Assembly (NCBI RefSeq): GCF_019279795.1
Contig: NC_056725.1
Span: forward strand, 1,754,497,030 to 1,754,561,029
Reading direction: 5' to 3'
Length of the DNA: 64,000 nucleotides
From: Protopterus annectens
Lineage: Eukaryota > Chordata > Ceratodontiformes > Protopteridae
This document shows, in pieces, positions 31,850-44,599 of this stretch (positions are counted from its first letter, which is position 1; every line of letters starts with the position of its first letter). Below the pieces are notes generated by a model. It was not told the origin of the DNA. It saw only the letters and a list, made by a program, of their open reading frames with translations, and made no database searches. The position numbers and the translations under genes were made by a program.

Positions 31850-33090
31850 AAAGAATAGACTGGAGAAAACGGTCAAGGAGAGGACTTTGGGAGGAGGGAG
31901 AAAAGTCATCATTGGCAGATTCTAATCTTGCATCTCAGGATTATTTAGTCCTGTGAAGGGGTTAGAACAGGCTTTTTGGGATTGAGCAGGAACCCCACAC
32001 TGTGAAGGAGAAGCAAGGTAAATCGACATCCTGCAGAAGAATATGCAGAAATGGAGTTTGAAGGTCATCCAGACAGGGAAAAAATTTGAAAACTATGGAG
32101 TCTGCAGAAAGTTATGATGGTGTTTCCAAAGAAAAACTACTCAACAAGAGAATCAGGAAAGAGAAGGTCATCTTCCTCTGACCCCAAAGTAAGAGGGGAG
32201 TGGATCTGAGAAGAATAAGCTTCCCTAGAATATGGACCTTTGTCATCATCAGAGAAGTCAGAATCCCCAAGTCTCTTAAAGAAGAAGAAGAAAAAGGAAC
32301 ACATGAAGGCACTGACAACCCTTGGGAGGTTCAAGGCCATAAGGGCCTTAAAAAAACCCTGACTGAAATCCTGCCCCTCTATGGCAGCTGTTACTACAAG
32401 AACCACGTCTGGTCTATGTTTTTTCTTGACAGGAACCTCTGCCCTGACAAGCTTATGAGGATCACAACCATGTCTAACTTAAATAAGGGAGTTCTTCCAT
32501 AATAAGAATGTGAGGTATCCCCCTAGGCCTTTCTGAGACAGCTCCCCCTTTTCATCTGCAGCAGCCTCAGCGGATAGCCAACCCCTATCAACTTCCAAAT
32601 GGGTTGCAGCAAAGAGGGCTGGCATTGAAACCAGATGGTTGTCGGATTCTTCACTGAAACCAGTGGAGATGGCTGGCAGTTGCTGGACAGGCGAAGTCTC
32701 ACAATGCATCTTTTAGACTTTTTCTTAGTACACAGCTGAACATCCAGGCAGGCGGATTCAAAGGCAATAGTTTCCTGAGCTAGCAACTTCATATGGTGAT
32801 TTTTCCAAGTACACCAAAATGGATGACAGATACCTGCATAGGGCATTGGGTATAAAAGACTGACAAATCTCGCTCTGCGTGGGATTGTGGTCTTCATCTA
32901 GGCAGAAAAGGGAGTTTTGTGTCCATCTTTATGGGGAATCTGCCTCCCACACTCACATTTCCTCTTTCTAGATGGCATGTAAAATAACGCAAACTTGGTA
33001 AATCCAAAACTGACTAACAATACAAGAAGTATGCACAGGAACACCAAAGGGACTGAGGATAAGAAAAACTCACTTTTATTTGGCAAGGAA
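31850..33090 (-). pseudogene. DIRS-D Gag remnants
   Basis: The N-terminus at 32,980-32,900 reads CECGRQIPHKDGHK, matching CISCGKQIPHKDFHS of the younger copies. Pieces to about 31,850 are weaker and in several frames. The acidic, Ser-rich middle is partly visible near 32,180-32,280. Confidence 0.6.
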
Positions 33091-33349
33091 ACTCTTCTAT
33101 ATTAAAAACACATCCAGAATGTGATCAAGTCCTAAAATCCAAAGGAGTGTCGACTTTTGATAAGCACTTTCATCTTCTTTGAAAACTTCATCAGATACTA
33201 CAGTCAAACTTCATGCTCTTTTTATATTCTTTTTATAGTCCAGTCGAGTGTTACAAACCAATCACATGATGGACGAGTCCCTCTAAAATGGGATTTATGT
33301 GCCTTTTGCCTAGGACATAAAACATACGTCTGATGTACAGTTCTAGGAT

Positions 33350-33450
33350 AGGCCTTAGGCTTTGGTATGCTGATTGGATGGACATATAGCTATCCTTACA
33401 AGAATACCTGTTTGGTAAGGAATACTGTAACTGTGATAAGGAAGGACATC
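33350..33450. repeat. Right (5') ITR of DIRS-D
   Basis: It pairs with 21,636-21,700 in inverted orientation (CAATCAGC/GCTAGC region, ATATGTCC, and TTGGTAAGGAATACTGTAAC against CTGCAGTATTTGTTGCCAAA). Its outer end is complementary to the right half of the ICR at 27,545-27,585. Confidence 0.7.
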
Positions 33451-34789
33451 ATGGATAGCACAGGGGTTGTGTGCACCCCTCCTACCCAGCAATGAGATGT
33501 AATGATATGCTCTAGAAAAACAAAAATGTACCCTCCAGGTACATGAACTACAGCATTTTTCACAAATATGCTCAGATGGGAATATCATGAAAGGAAATCC
33601 CCATATTTACCAAGGGTAGCAAGCCACTGAACTCAAAACAGCTCAAATATTTGCATTTGTCATAACATTTTTTCCAAGGTTCCTGAATAACTGAAGACGT
33701 GCTGCAATGTGAACATGTGCACAAGGCCTGTTTCAACAAAGATGTGGGAACCTTTTGTTATATTAAAATTTTGTAAACCAGAGAAAGGTTTTGGTTAGCA
33801 ATTGTCTGACAGAGCAACAATTTTAAGTATTCTAGTCCCACAACCAGAAAGAAAATACCTAGAAAAAGAGAGTTAAAATATACATTATTTTTTATTACAG
33901 CATGCATGGTATTGTGGAACTAAGTCTGCAGTGTGTTTATGTAACGCATTTTACACAAAATGCATAAGGGTAAACAGGGAAATCCCAACATACTGTAACA
34001 AGCATATCACTAAAATAATGCTCTGACTCACTGAGATGCTAAAAGGAGGAAAAGAGCATGTCAGGTTGAAAAAGGCAGTTTTGATGAATGCAGAAATAAA
34101 GGAATACCGTTGACCAAAAATACTTTTGCCAACAGTGGAGTTTGCCTTTTTCTCGATTGTGTGACCTCAGACTAGGTACATACAAAATCCAAGGGTGTTT
34201 GTGGAATGTCTTGTAATGTTTGCCGAAGGTAGTTTTGGTGAATGTTTTTCGATATGTTTGCATTCACTGAAACTACCTTTGGCGACTAAACACGAATCTG
34301 AAATAACATAGAAAACTTAAGATCCTATACAGTAGTTTTCACAGAGATGCAGAAAGATGGACTGCAGGGCTCCAGTTTACATTTTTCAACTCAGCCATTG
34401 CACTTTGAAAAAAAAAAAAACAGTATGTTGCAAGATTGGGCAACATCATGGCAAAGTACTAAGTGAACTGAACAAAAATAATACATGCCTTACAGAAAAT
34501 TACTAATTCTTTGTCATTTAACAAGGCAGCACTTAGAATGAAGAAACTGCAGTTTGGAACAATTTAAGCTGTACACATGCAGAAAATGACAGCCTTGAAA
34601 AAGCATCCAAATACAGTGGCGAGCCATGGGCAGCAATTACAATGGAGTCTTTGTCGTGCTTTTGTGTACATGTGTTTTTGTATCTTGTTTCTTTCAGCAC
34701 TTTTTTTCAATCTCCTAGGGCAGGCATTTCATCCAAATGCCTTGCTACACAGAGAAATTAAATAAATAAAATAAAATTTCAAAAACCAT
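33451..34789. other. No recognised feature
   Basis: Intronic sequence without recognisable coding or repeat families. An imperfect inverted pair (GTTTGCCTTTTTC / TTTGCGAAGG-like motifs around 34,140-34,290, with CCGAAGGTAGTTTTGGTGAA against TTCACTGAAACTACCTTTGG at 34,264-34,283) suggests a small palindromic repeat. Confidence 0.45.
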
Positions 34790-37700
34790 TTTATTCAGAC
34801 TTTTTCTTTTTCATTACAAAAACAAATCATAATGTTGAACACAACAATCATACAACATAACAGTGTATTGCTATTAAAACGAAAAGGTACCACAATCAAT
34901 TAAGTTCAATCTGAACCTATTTAAAGTTTGAAGTAAATAATTTACATTAATGAAGACCAAATATCAAATACATTTTACAACTATGCCATAAAGGCATGTA
35001 TCAAGAAGGCATAATAATCAGGTGCCACCAGGTCCTTTTAAATACAGTGGTGGAACAACAGTCTGAGATTGAAGTCTGTATTAAGAATGGTAGGTGTGAT
35101 CTTTAGAAAAGGGAAGGAGCAAATTACTTAGAAATAAACAGAATTTGTGGGAACAATACATGTAGACCATCAGGAGGAGGAAGAGTGAGGTTTAAGGGAA
35201 AGTAGGATGTGAGCAATGTATACTGTTAGAATAAATTATCACAGTTAAAAAGAATATTGTATATGCAATGCATAAAATAAAATGTTAATGTTGTTTGTTT
35301 TCTATTCTATTACTATATGTGTACCTTTGTCATTATTCAATATTAGAATTTAATAAAGTTGTAAATAGAGGCACTTTTTTATTGTCTTCTCTCTTCTCAT
35401 GAAATTGTTCCTCAAAGTTTTATCATCGTCCCAAATATGTCCTCATTTATGGTCTCTGATTAATAGCTGCATTGCTTTTATCTCATTTACAATATTATGT
35501 ACTTCAGTTACAGTTGATTTAGATTTTGAGTCCCATTTTTGAGTCATTTTTTTGCCAGACAACAGCATTAAACTTTGTAAACCATTACCACGTGTAGGCT
35601 GTTGTATATCTCGGCTCAAAAGAATAATTTCCTTAGTTACAACAATTTGCTCACCTCACATTTCTGACAGAGTTCTTTGGAATGAACTTTTAAAACCTGC
35701 AAGCTCATTACACCCCCCCCCCAAAAAAAAATGTTCTCAATTACATTAGACAGAGAGAACAAAAACTACAATAATTTCCTAGAAGGATAACATAATACAG
35801 ATTAAGCAAGATTAGCAAAAGCAGGAGGTAATCCTACCAATTTAAAATTGCATTTTGTTAATTTTTCATAAATACATATACCAATCAGATTTTTAGTAGA
35901 TCAAACTGAAAAAAAAAGTCCCATTCACATACAGTTACTTAGCAGTATCACAGCACAATAGGGAACAATCACACACAGTTGATGCAATGCATTACACAGC
36001 ATAGATAGGAAGAACAGAGAGGGGTTCTCAAGTTTACAGACAGTAGGTAAGGAGAGAGGAATCAAGGTCTACAAGAGTTAGAGGAAGTGGATTTAGGAAA
36101 GAGAAATGAGGGAAAGGAGAGTGTGAAAGATTAGGGAAATAGTACAGCTGGAGGGGGGATACTAAAAGTAGGAGGGAAGCACTTTGAGTGTGGAGTATGA
36201 GTAATAAAAAAAATGAAAGGGAGAAATGAAATGGAGGAAGGCCTGTACAAGTTAAATTCAACAGTTTTATAAAATATCATGTGTGTGTAAGGAGAGAAGA
36301 GAGAGGAAAATCTGTCTAGAAAAGAGAAGACAGTGAAGGGTTAGCTTCGTCTGGAACAAGAGCAGAGCTGTGTATCCACTAAGTACTGTTTGAATTTAAT
36401 TTTGAAAAGTTTATTAATGTAATTTTGTCCATGTAATAGAGGCAATGAGTAGAGAGAGTCAACATTCTAATTATTAGATGGGTTTATGTGGAGAAATAGT
36501 TTGTTAATGGAGAGGAGTGGTCAATCTGGAGAATAATTGTGAAGAATGTTACTTAAGACTGGGTATTGGTCAGGTTTATAGATGAGTTTCTGTGTGGTTA
36601 GTAGCTGTGAAAAGGATAAGTAGTGAGGTAGTTCTAGGCATGAAAGATTTTTAAGCGCAAGGTAGTGGTGTGCTTTTAAGGTAAGCTGGTGGCAAATGTT
36701 ATAATACTGCTTAATGAGGCTGGATTGTGAGACTTGTAGGTTCATTGGTATTTAGAGTGGCATACAGAAGTGTAGGAAGCAATAACCTCCTTCTTCCTGG
36801 TCACACCTCCAGCACTTGGCATTTACTTCAGGAAAAAAACTCTCTAAAGTCTGCTTGGGGAATAAAATTACCAATGCAAAAACTTCCAAGAAAATATCAT
36901 AAACCCTATGGACTTTTTTTTCATACTTGGGATCCACACATATATTCTCCCATGTTTCCTTTGTACATTACCTTTCCATTCTCTCTCTCTCACCAATCTT
37001 TTCTAACCTCTTTTAGCTGATTTGTACAATTATCAGGCAGCATTTTATATCCCCTTCTAACTAATCCTTTTTTAACGGAAGTTTCTGGTCTGGACTAAAC
37101 TAAAAAAAAACTCTTATCAGAGTCGGTCATTCATTCAGCACTTCCCTATCCCTTTCTCTATGCCTATACTATGTCATCAATCCATGGTATGGAAGGCAGT
37201 CTCTAATCTGCAGTCCAAACTTTTGAATGGCCTCAACCTACTCTAACACCTTTTCCTCTATATACTTATTTGCTCCCAATACCTTGGGTTCCTTCGTTAA
37301 TTTCCTCCTGTAAATCCCATCTTCGTCTTCCTTTTCTGGATGAACAGGATGTGATGATCTGCATCTTTTAATTTGCTTGCAAACTTCTACATCCCTACTT
37401 GCAGTCATCCTTATTAGCAAAAGCTCCTGTCTTGATTCCTGTGTTGACTTCTTTCTTAGAAGACTTTTGGCTACTTTAAGGGCATAATATTCTGTATAGT
37501 TGTTATTCTCCTTAAGGACTGCATCCAAAATTCTACTCTCTCCTTACTTCTTAAACTGCACCCTGTTTCATCATCATTCCTTTCCACTTTGATTTATAAC
37601 CTTTTACTTGTTTTAGGTATATGAGCCTTAGCTGTATAAGCTCTAAAGCATCCATTCAAATCAGGTAATCCTACGTCACCTTGTTCTATGGGTGAATCAA

Positions 37701-37990
37701 CTTATCCATTTAACTCTCACCCTCTTCCCTTCCCAAATGAATTCCTTCAACTCTACTAGTTATGGTCCACAACTTCTCCTCTGGTTGATAAAAAATAGGC
37801 TTGATCTGTACACAAAACTGAAGGGACTAGAAAGGTTTTCATTGCATGTATCTTACAATCTATAGCCATTAATTTAGTCCAACTTTTCAATTTTAGTATT
37901 ATTTTTTTAGTCTCTTTCGACATATCCTTACTCGCCAGAATATAATTCTTTTTAAATCATATACAGTAACTAAATATGTCACCTTACCAT
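34790..37990 (-). mobile_element. L1-like LINE, ORF2 3' part, split by a LINE insertion
   Basis: Collinear with the L1 copy at 18,150-19,700. 35,380-35,748 matches its terminal coding part, and 36,778 onward matches the block before it (KCWRCDQEE at 36,800). Upstream minus-strand pieces to 37,990 include LKSWTKLMAIDCKIHAMKTF. The interruption is about 1,030 bases, with AATTAC on the left and GCAATAAC on the right. Heavily mutated. Confidence 0.7.
35749..36777 (-). mobile_element. LINE 3' fragment inserted into L1
   Basis: The minus-strand frame at 36,521-36,745 (HHYLALKNLSCLELPHYLSF) aligns with the last coding part of the LINE at 61,290-63,490 (HHCISLKNLQWLEFHHQILL). The rest toward 35,749 is AG-rich on the plus strand, presumably its 3' untranslated part. 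5'-truncated. Confidence 0.55.
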
Positions 37991-38329
37991 GTCACTGTAA
38001 ATAAGGGTATGAAAAAACAAATGAACAAATTCATGTGTGGGTACACAGTTTTACTGCTATAGCTTTTGTTTTGCCTGCATTTATTTTACATCCTAAAAAA
38101 AAATTAAAAATGCCACAAAATATCCACAACACAGAGATGTCCTTTTCTGAATTTATCAAGTGCAAATACCATATGCAACTGCAATTAACTTTTCTTAATC
38201 ACCAGTTATGGCCTTGAATTTGAGTTTCTTATTTTCTATGCCAATGGTTCTAAACATACAGCAAATAACTAACTGAATGTTTCCCTTGTCCAAACATAGC
38301 TTGCTGGAGAGGAAAACTCCCAACGTAAT

Positions 38330-38900
38330 TATTGCCTCCGACTCTTCATATATATCCTCCTCCAAGAGAATGGACAAGGAACAACAATGGAGTTGCAAAA
38401 GAAACAAACTGGAAGGATGTATAGACAACAAAGAGGAGACAAATACATTAATCTAAAAAATGAATGAGATCAGATCAGAGGGCCCGGATGGTTACCCACT
38501 GGAATTTAACAAATGGCAGGATGATATTCACTAGTTGCAATGTAACAGAATAGGGAGGATAGGAATGATCTCAAAAATAATCATGACAGTAAGGGTGGTA
38601 GTTTTGATGAAGGAATGGGACAGAGCTGGCAAATGTGGGCTGCCACACACACATATATCCCCATTATCTGTGGATATTGTAATACCGGCCAAGGTATCGG
38701 CAGGCAAAAAAAGACTGAGCAGGGTTTTACTTAAGATGATTCGAAAGGAGTAAAATGTTTTTATGAAGGACAGGGAGGAAGATAACAAATGAGGAGGGCT
38801 AACTGACTTTATGCATTAGATGGAGGCAGAAGGGGAGGTAACATTCCTCAATGTAAAAGTTCTGCAACACTGTTTAAAACCCACATAGCGTACCATTCTG
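38330..38900 (+). mobile_element. L1-like LINE, RT start fragment
   Basis: The plus-strand pieces SEGPDGYPLEFNKWQDDIH (38,470-38,530) and HISPLSVDIVIPAKVSAGKK (38,650-38,710) match the PGPDGxPxEFY and RPISLLNxDxKIxAKxLAxR blocks of L1 ORF2. Stops interrupt it. Confidence 0.6.
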
Positions 38901-41267
38901 ATTTATGATAATGCAGCTTTTGTAGGAAGCAGTAACTGTGAAAACACATCCATCCCACCACACACAGCTGCATCACTACTAAAAAGAACAGTTGTAAGTT
39001 TCACACATTTAATAAAATGTACAGCTCCTGGCATTTCTACATTTAACAAAATACATAACTGCTGACAGGGGCCGAATGATCAAAGACGTGTACTCAGGCA
39101 TAAACACTTCATTTTAAAAGTTAATTAACTGATGTGACAAAATAGCTCTCAGAACAATTTAGATGGGGGAAGGTATAAAGTTTTGCTTTCCTCTGTATAA
39201 GAAATAACACTTTTTGCCATCCAGTCACTTGCCCAGAAAGAGCATAAAAAACATAGGATTGCAAATCCAGGGACTTTCTGACAGCTTGTTTTATTACCTA
39301 GGTATCACCTGGGCAGGAAACTTCTTATTCTAATTAACTTCGCTAGTTCCTCAGGTTCTACATTCAATCAGCTCTGATTTTTTTTTTCATAGTGATATGC
39401 TTTACATTCCTATAGTAGTTTACTCCTCATAATTTGTAATTGATGCTATAAAGCTTTAAACAGAGTAACCTTTTGTTTACTTCCTATAGTTATCATTCTT
39501 TTCAGCATATAAACTGTACATATATACTGGGGAGTTACATTCACTAATATAAGTGTGTTAATGCATCTTGTTTAAATAGATATACAAGCAAAGAATTATC
39601 GGAAAAAGTACAAACCCAGTAAATGATGCCTGTTACATTAATAACTGCAAAAATGGTATAAACATTCAGCTTTAGTGTCAGTTCAAAAATAACAGTACCC
39701 AACTCATTGATTTTGTTTTATATTGAAAAATCGGCTGTTTAGAACATTTATCTCTAAAGCAGTTTCTTAGTTATTTTAAGGAAAACATATACCCTGTTTA
39801 CCCTGTTCTTGTTTCACTGCATACAACTCTAATTAGACCTATACTGAGTATAATTCTTTGTTCTGTTTGTACTCTGTCAGTGACATCAACTCATTAGAAA
39901 AAATATTTTACAAGGCAAATGACTAATGATAGATGTTAGACAACTTGAGGTCGGTGGGTCTTTTCAGGTATGAACAGCTGATTAGGTTATGCTTTCTCTG
40001 GCACATCATGTACACTATAATAAGAGTCAAAGCAGTCTATCATGAGGACCACTAAATATAAATCTTAAGGCAAATTTCTGTTGCAAATTTAAATGATTTT
40101 GAGTAAATACTAGATTCACTGATATTACACTTGTGTGTGTTTAAAATCTTTTATCTGTGCAGTCAATTACTATGTCTTGTATTCAATTTTTTTTTTTTAA
40201 TGTTCATTTCATCGACTTGTTTTTTACCTATTCAATTACAAAACAATGTTGCTGGTGTTTTACTTATCAGTTTATGATAGTAAATGCAAAGCATCGGTGT
40301 GCCTTTTGGCATCTGCCCTTTTTGAAGGCAGAATCTCAATAACCTACTACAATTTAATATATTTTTTGGCTCACTGGAAAAATATTCAGTAACTGGGACT
40401 TTGCTGCCAATCTGGTCTAGCTGGTGGCAGTGTGTACTGTGAAAGCAGGAAAGGGTAATAGTACTGGAGAGCATAAGTTGATAGCCCCTCCTGGGAAAGT
40501 AACTGTGTGTGGGGGGGCATGTAAATAGTTTTGGTTAACTCAGTTACTTTTGGTAAGACTGCATCGGAAGGCATTGAGTTCAAATCCTGTGAACCCAATT
40601 ACTATAACTCTGTCCTGTAACTGAGTGCTGTAAAACCTATTTGTGTGGCAAGTGTTGGTTCTAAACCAAAACAGAACTATGCATTTATCATATATCCTTA
40701 AGGACAGATGCCCTCACATACTATTGATCAGTAGTACAGGTCACAATACCATAGCCTCTGACCATCGCAGGTACGCTGCTGTCAACAATGTGGGATTTAA
40801 GGTCAATACAGCATGCATCTTGCACATCCTCTAAGACCAGGTGGAGGATTAAAAGCGGTACCAGGCACAACTATAAGTAGAGCTAACTAAAAGTTTGCCA
40901 TATATAGTTGCACACTGGCATTTACTGCACATTTCTTAAGACAGGCTATCTTTTTCAGTAGGAAGTAGTAGTAAAATGAAGCTCATGTTCCTTGAAGACT
41001 GTTAAGCCAAGAACAAGCCCTCCCCAAGTGAAAAACTTCAATCAAGTTTCTGCAGCACTGAGGAGTCCTTAATTAGTAAAAACTGGCAAAGGTCAATGAA
41101 TTTAGGTAGCAATTGTATAACTGTAGCCTTTAACTTGGGATCAAGTACGGAACAGGATTCAAAACCCATTCCACAGCTGGCCCTACAAATCCCATAGACA
41201 GACATCATGCATAGTCTTCACCATGTAAATCAAAAGTTAATCTAGACATTTCGTATATAGTACTTAC
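38901..41267. other. No recognised feature
   Basis: Intronic AT-rich sequence. No repeat family or coding block recognised on either strand. Confidence 0.5.
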
Positions 41268-41407
41268 CTGCAAATAACTATGAAATCTTGCAGCACTTTA
41301 GCATGAAAACTTTCCAGGTCCTTGAAGATGATCACTACAGGAGGAGTTTGTAAGTGCCCAGCTGTTGGTGAACTCCTCTTCTTCCCTGGCATAACACTCA
41401 CTGTTTT
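41268..41407 (-). CDS. ORC3: ORC3 internal exon (second seen in this window)
   Basis: A 140-nt exon. The acceptor is ..TTTTTTCCCCTTATCAG and the donor is CAG|GTAAGTA. It begins in phase 0 after the exon at 58,772 and gives 46 codons plus AG. It contains KKRSSPTAGHLQ, a variable linker, then PPVVIIFKDLESFHAKVLQD and FIVIC. The hydrophobic strand followed by KDLE corresponds to the degenerate Walker B region of ORC3's AAA+-like domain (human ORC3 has a closely similar block, from memory). The last two bases and the first base of the 15,981-16,140 exon make Ser. A second AG seven bases into the exon (AAAACAG) would shift the frame onto TGA, so the first acceptor is chosen. Confidence 0.95.
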
Positions 41408-42469
41408 CTGATAAGGGGAAAAAAATCATTATCATTTTTTAGGAAATGAAACAAGTTTATAATAGCATGAAATCATAATGAGAGGATTTACACATACTGG
41501 TACAAATATCATCCCTCGAGCAATACATTACAGAATACAGGCAGCCGAGATGCGTTGGAAACAAGAACCATAAAGGATTAATGAAAATGAAACAGTAATG
41601 ATCATGTGGCATAACCTCATACTAACAGCTAAGAAGGCAGAAGCAAACAAACTGCATAGTGTAGTTCAAGAGAAAATGACAAAAGCAGCATTGATTCTTG
41701 AAACTGCTACACCTAACTACTACTGCTTCTTACAAACTGGAAAACATACATTTTGAAACAGTCAAGACATAAGCTGAGACTAGGGCAAATGTAGAATAAG
41801 GATACATGGGCAGATCCAGCCACAGAAGGAACAAATGGGCTAATAAAAAAATAATTTTAAACCATTTATAAACACTACCAGTACTAGTAAACCCCTTACA
41901 AGGGGCATAAAGATGCAATTCTGAGTACATTAAGAGTAGTAAAACAGCACTCTTGGCAAATAAACAAAGACTGAAACAAAACATATTTCATTATCTTTAA
42001 TTGTGACCTGATGTATGAATGGGGTCTGTTCCTGTCAAGGTATGTAACAAACCTAAACATTTGGAGAAAATAAACAAAAGCTCATAAATCTTTGCCCAAT
42101 TCAGACTGGTACAGCAAACCATACTAAGGTGCAGCACTGTAAGTGTGACTGAAAAGGATGTCAGAATAGCAGGTCTCTTCAGAAAGGACAGTAAAGCAAC
42201 TGCAGTACACAGGTGACTCTCATCCCTTCCATAAAGGTTAAATGGCTGTCCCAGTGGAGCCAGAAAGTAGACTAAATAAATATGTCAGAAAAAGAAACTT
42301 TTCTGCATGAATGAAACTCAAAACACTTTCTCCTAGACATTTTACATAAGACAGGAAAGGAGACTTCTAACAGCACAGGATTATAAACAGATTATTGCTA
42401 TCTGTGACACATATACTATACACTGTTTTTAAGTAAAGAAACTTCTCTTGCTAAACACATATTTAAGAA
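41408..42469. other. No recognised feature
   Basis: Start of the 17,364-bp ORC3 intron (41,408-58,771). No recognisable coding or repeat family. Confidence 0.5.
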
Positions 42470-42837
42470 AGTAGAGTTGTATAAGTAAACTTACCATAAC
42501 AGTATAAGTTTGAATTATCAATGCTACAGTATTGTAAACTATAAGGGTTATATCCTGCATAGGATATAACAGACGGCCAGCTTCCACAGCTTCAGGGCAC
42601 CTTCCATTTGCCCAAACCATTAGTCAGCTTGAGCTGAGCTGACTAAAAAGACAGGCTTGGGTGCTAAACCCCTTACAGCTTTCATGCCAACTAAGAGGGG
42701 GAGGCCAAGCCCTGAGAGGGCATTACTACATAAAGAAGAATGATTGTCCACATCCTCGCATAAAAATGCACCAAAAAACAATGGGGGGGGGGTGGAGGCA
42801 CAGAGTAACTATCGCATCAGTGATCATTTGGACATCT

Positions 42838-42910
42838 ACTGTTAAGGTAAGTTTACTTACATAAATGGGCTATGTTCTTTACATTAATCACTTCAGCAGT
42901 AGCCTACACT
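42838..42910. other. Internal complementary region of DIRS-C
   Basis: Left half CTACTGTTAAGGTAAGTTTA is complementary to the left end (TAAACTTACCATAACAGTA, 42,486-42,504). Right half CTATGTTCTTTACATTAATC and CTTCAGCAGTAGCC is complementary to the right end (GGCTACTGCAGCAGTAATCA, 48,033-48,052). Third example of the same two-part design. Confidence 0.75.
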
Positions 42911-43072
42911 ACATGTATAGATGACCATAGCTTAGAAAAGTTTGGAGATAGAAGGGGAAACGTCCAAGAGCCCTCAGAGTAAGGCCCCTAGCAAAGCCTG
43001 TCCTAGACTTGGAAAATGAATCTAGTTTAGAGTGCTTTGCATAAGCATGTGCAAAGAACTAAACTGCTGCTT

Positions 43073-43860
43073 CTAGAACTCATCTAGCATACAACCATTT
43101 CTAAAAAGGCATAGATGAAGCCATGGTCCTGGTAGAGTGCGCCTTGACCCTGCCTGTAATAGTTTTGTTGTGGTGGGAAGAACAAAAGTTAATAGCCTGA
43201 TACAACCATCTGTAAATAGTATGCTTTGACACAGGTTGTCCCTTCTTACCTTCACAAGAAAAACTGATCAGAAGTACCTTCACAAGAAATGAACTTATCA
43301 GAAGTTCTGAAAGATTTGTTCTGTCAAGACAGAACCAGTGTAGTCTGTGGACATCCAATGTATGAGGTACTCTCCCGCATTTTATGTTCTGGAAAGAAAA
43401 TAGTTGTTGTTGTTTGTCTTTCAGCTTTTTCCTGGTAAGGGGTCGCCACAGTGGAACTCCAGTCCACTAATGATTGGCAGTAGATTTTTACGAAACGCCA
43501 AGGTGCCAGCTCGACGCCCAACCTTCAACGAAGGCACGCCCATTTACGCACGCATGTCTTTCGAACACTACCCAACCGCGGGGAGGACATTCAGACTCCA
43601 CACAGAAGGTACTCCCAAGCCCAGCCGAGAATCGAACGGGAGAACCTCTTGCTGTGAGGTAACAACGCTACCACCGTACCACCGCGGCAACAGATAATTT
43701 GCCTTAAAGTAAACTTGAATTTAAACATAAAGGGAGGATTATTTCTCAAAGAAACCCTGTCTCTGTGAAAAATGAGATCAGGTTGACCCACCATAACAGC
43801 CTGCAACTCGGATATATTTTGTGCAGAGGTCAGAGCAATCAACAAAACTGTTTTCCACAT
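43073..43860 (-). pseudogene. DIRS-C tyrosine recombinase, decayed, split by a SINE
   Basis: 43,790-43,860: WKTVLLIALTSAQNISELQA; the Arg of the RRVSEL motif is altered. 43,073-43,358: LDRTNLSELLI, KKGQPVSKHTIYRWLYQAIN, and KAHSTRTMASS, which keeps the His and Arg of the catalytic HxxR. The SINE at 43,398-43,692 lies between the two blocks. Non-functional. Confidence 0.75.
43398..43692 (-). mobile_element. tRNA-derived SINE, tail type I, in DIRS-C
   Basis: On the minus strand: head GGTACGGTGGTAGCGTTGTT, B-box-like GTTCGATTC, then GTGTGGAGTCTGAATGTCC, AACGAAGG, TAAAAATCTACTGCCAATCA and CTGTGGCGACCCCTTACCAG. Same family and tail as at 11,735 and 29,925. Confidence 0.8.
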
Positions 43861-44599
43861 TAAGAAGCAAGATGAGCTGGTTCAAATGGAGCAAGTGTCA
43901 GCTTCTCTAACACAAATCTGAGATTCCAAGGAGGAGCCACCATTTGCAGCACCCATTTCAAAAACATTTTCACATGAGACTGCATTTGAAAAAGGGGGAT
44001 CCATGGACAGACATGCTGAAATGGCTGACAAATTAAATCTTGATAGAGTAATACAGGCCATAGGATAGTAACTCAAACAAACCTATAAAATCAAAGAAAC
44101 ATTAGCCCAGAATGGGTGCCGGCTATTTTGTTGGCACCATCTAGAAACCCATTTCTATTTGCTTATCCATATGATTTTCTAATGGCTGGGCATTCTTGTC
44201 TCCATTAGTAACTCCTGCATGTCCTCAGAATACAGGTGTCTAAAAAGTGTCAAGACCTCATCATTCAGTCAGTCAGCTGTAGTTGTTTGGGGATGGGTTG
44301 TATCAAGCACCCCTGTTACTGTGCGAGTAAATCCAGTCTGTGAGGAATCTTGTGATAACTGCCCCTTGCCAAGTCCAAAAAAAAGGGAGAACCACTGCTG
44401 CCAGGGCTAGAAAAGAGTCACCATAATGACCTCTTGGGAATCCTTCTGAATCTTCAGAACTACCCTGGATATCAGAGGAAAGGGTGAAAAGATATAAAAA
44501 ATAATCATGTCAAAGGAAAAGACATCTGTCTTCCAGACCTTCTCGCATGGAGGCGTGCAACAGAATTTTGCCAACTAATTGTTTAGAGAGGAGGCAAAC

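Larger units (their letters stand above)
21586..33450 (-). mobile_element. DIRS-D, old DIRS element hosting nested insertions
   Basis: Left terminus at about 21,586 (GTACAATTGTACAAGAACTT). Right terminus at about 33,450 (GTAACTGTGATAAGGAAGGA). The two ends are inverted repeats: 21,636-21,700 pairs with 33,360-33,435 (for example ATGTCCAGCTAGCATAC against GTATGCTGATTGGATGGACAT). The ICR is at 27,505-27,585. Recombinase, pol and Gag remnants at 27.6-33.1 kb run in the standard order on the minus strand. Insertions inside it are DIRS-A (21,793-27,342), a CR1 end plus SINE (27,968-28,442), and a CR1 (28,985-30,500) that itself contains a DNA transposon with a SINE. Without them DIRS-D would be roughly 4.3 kb, shorter than DIRS-A, so part of RT is deleted. 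Confidence 0.75.

Noticed and set aside
40386..40834. Two 60-70 codon frames in an otherwise quiet intron
   Set aside because: No conserved motif, no splice context, not repeated elsewhere.
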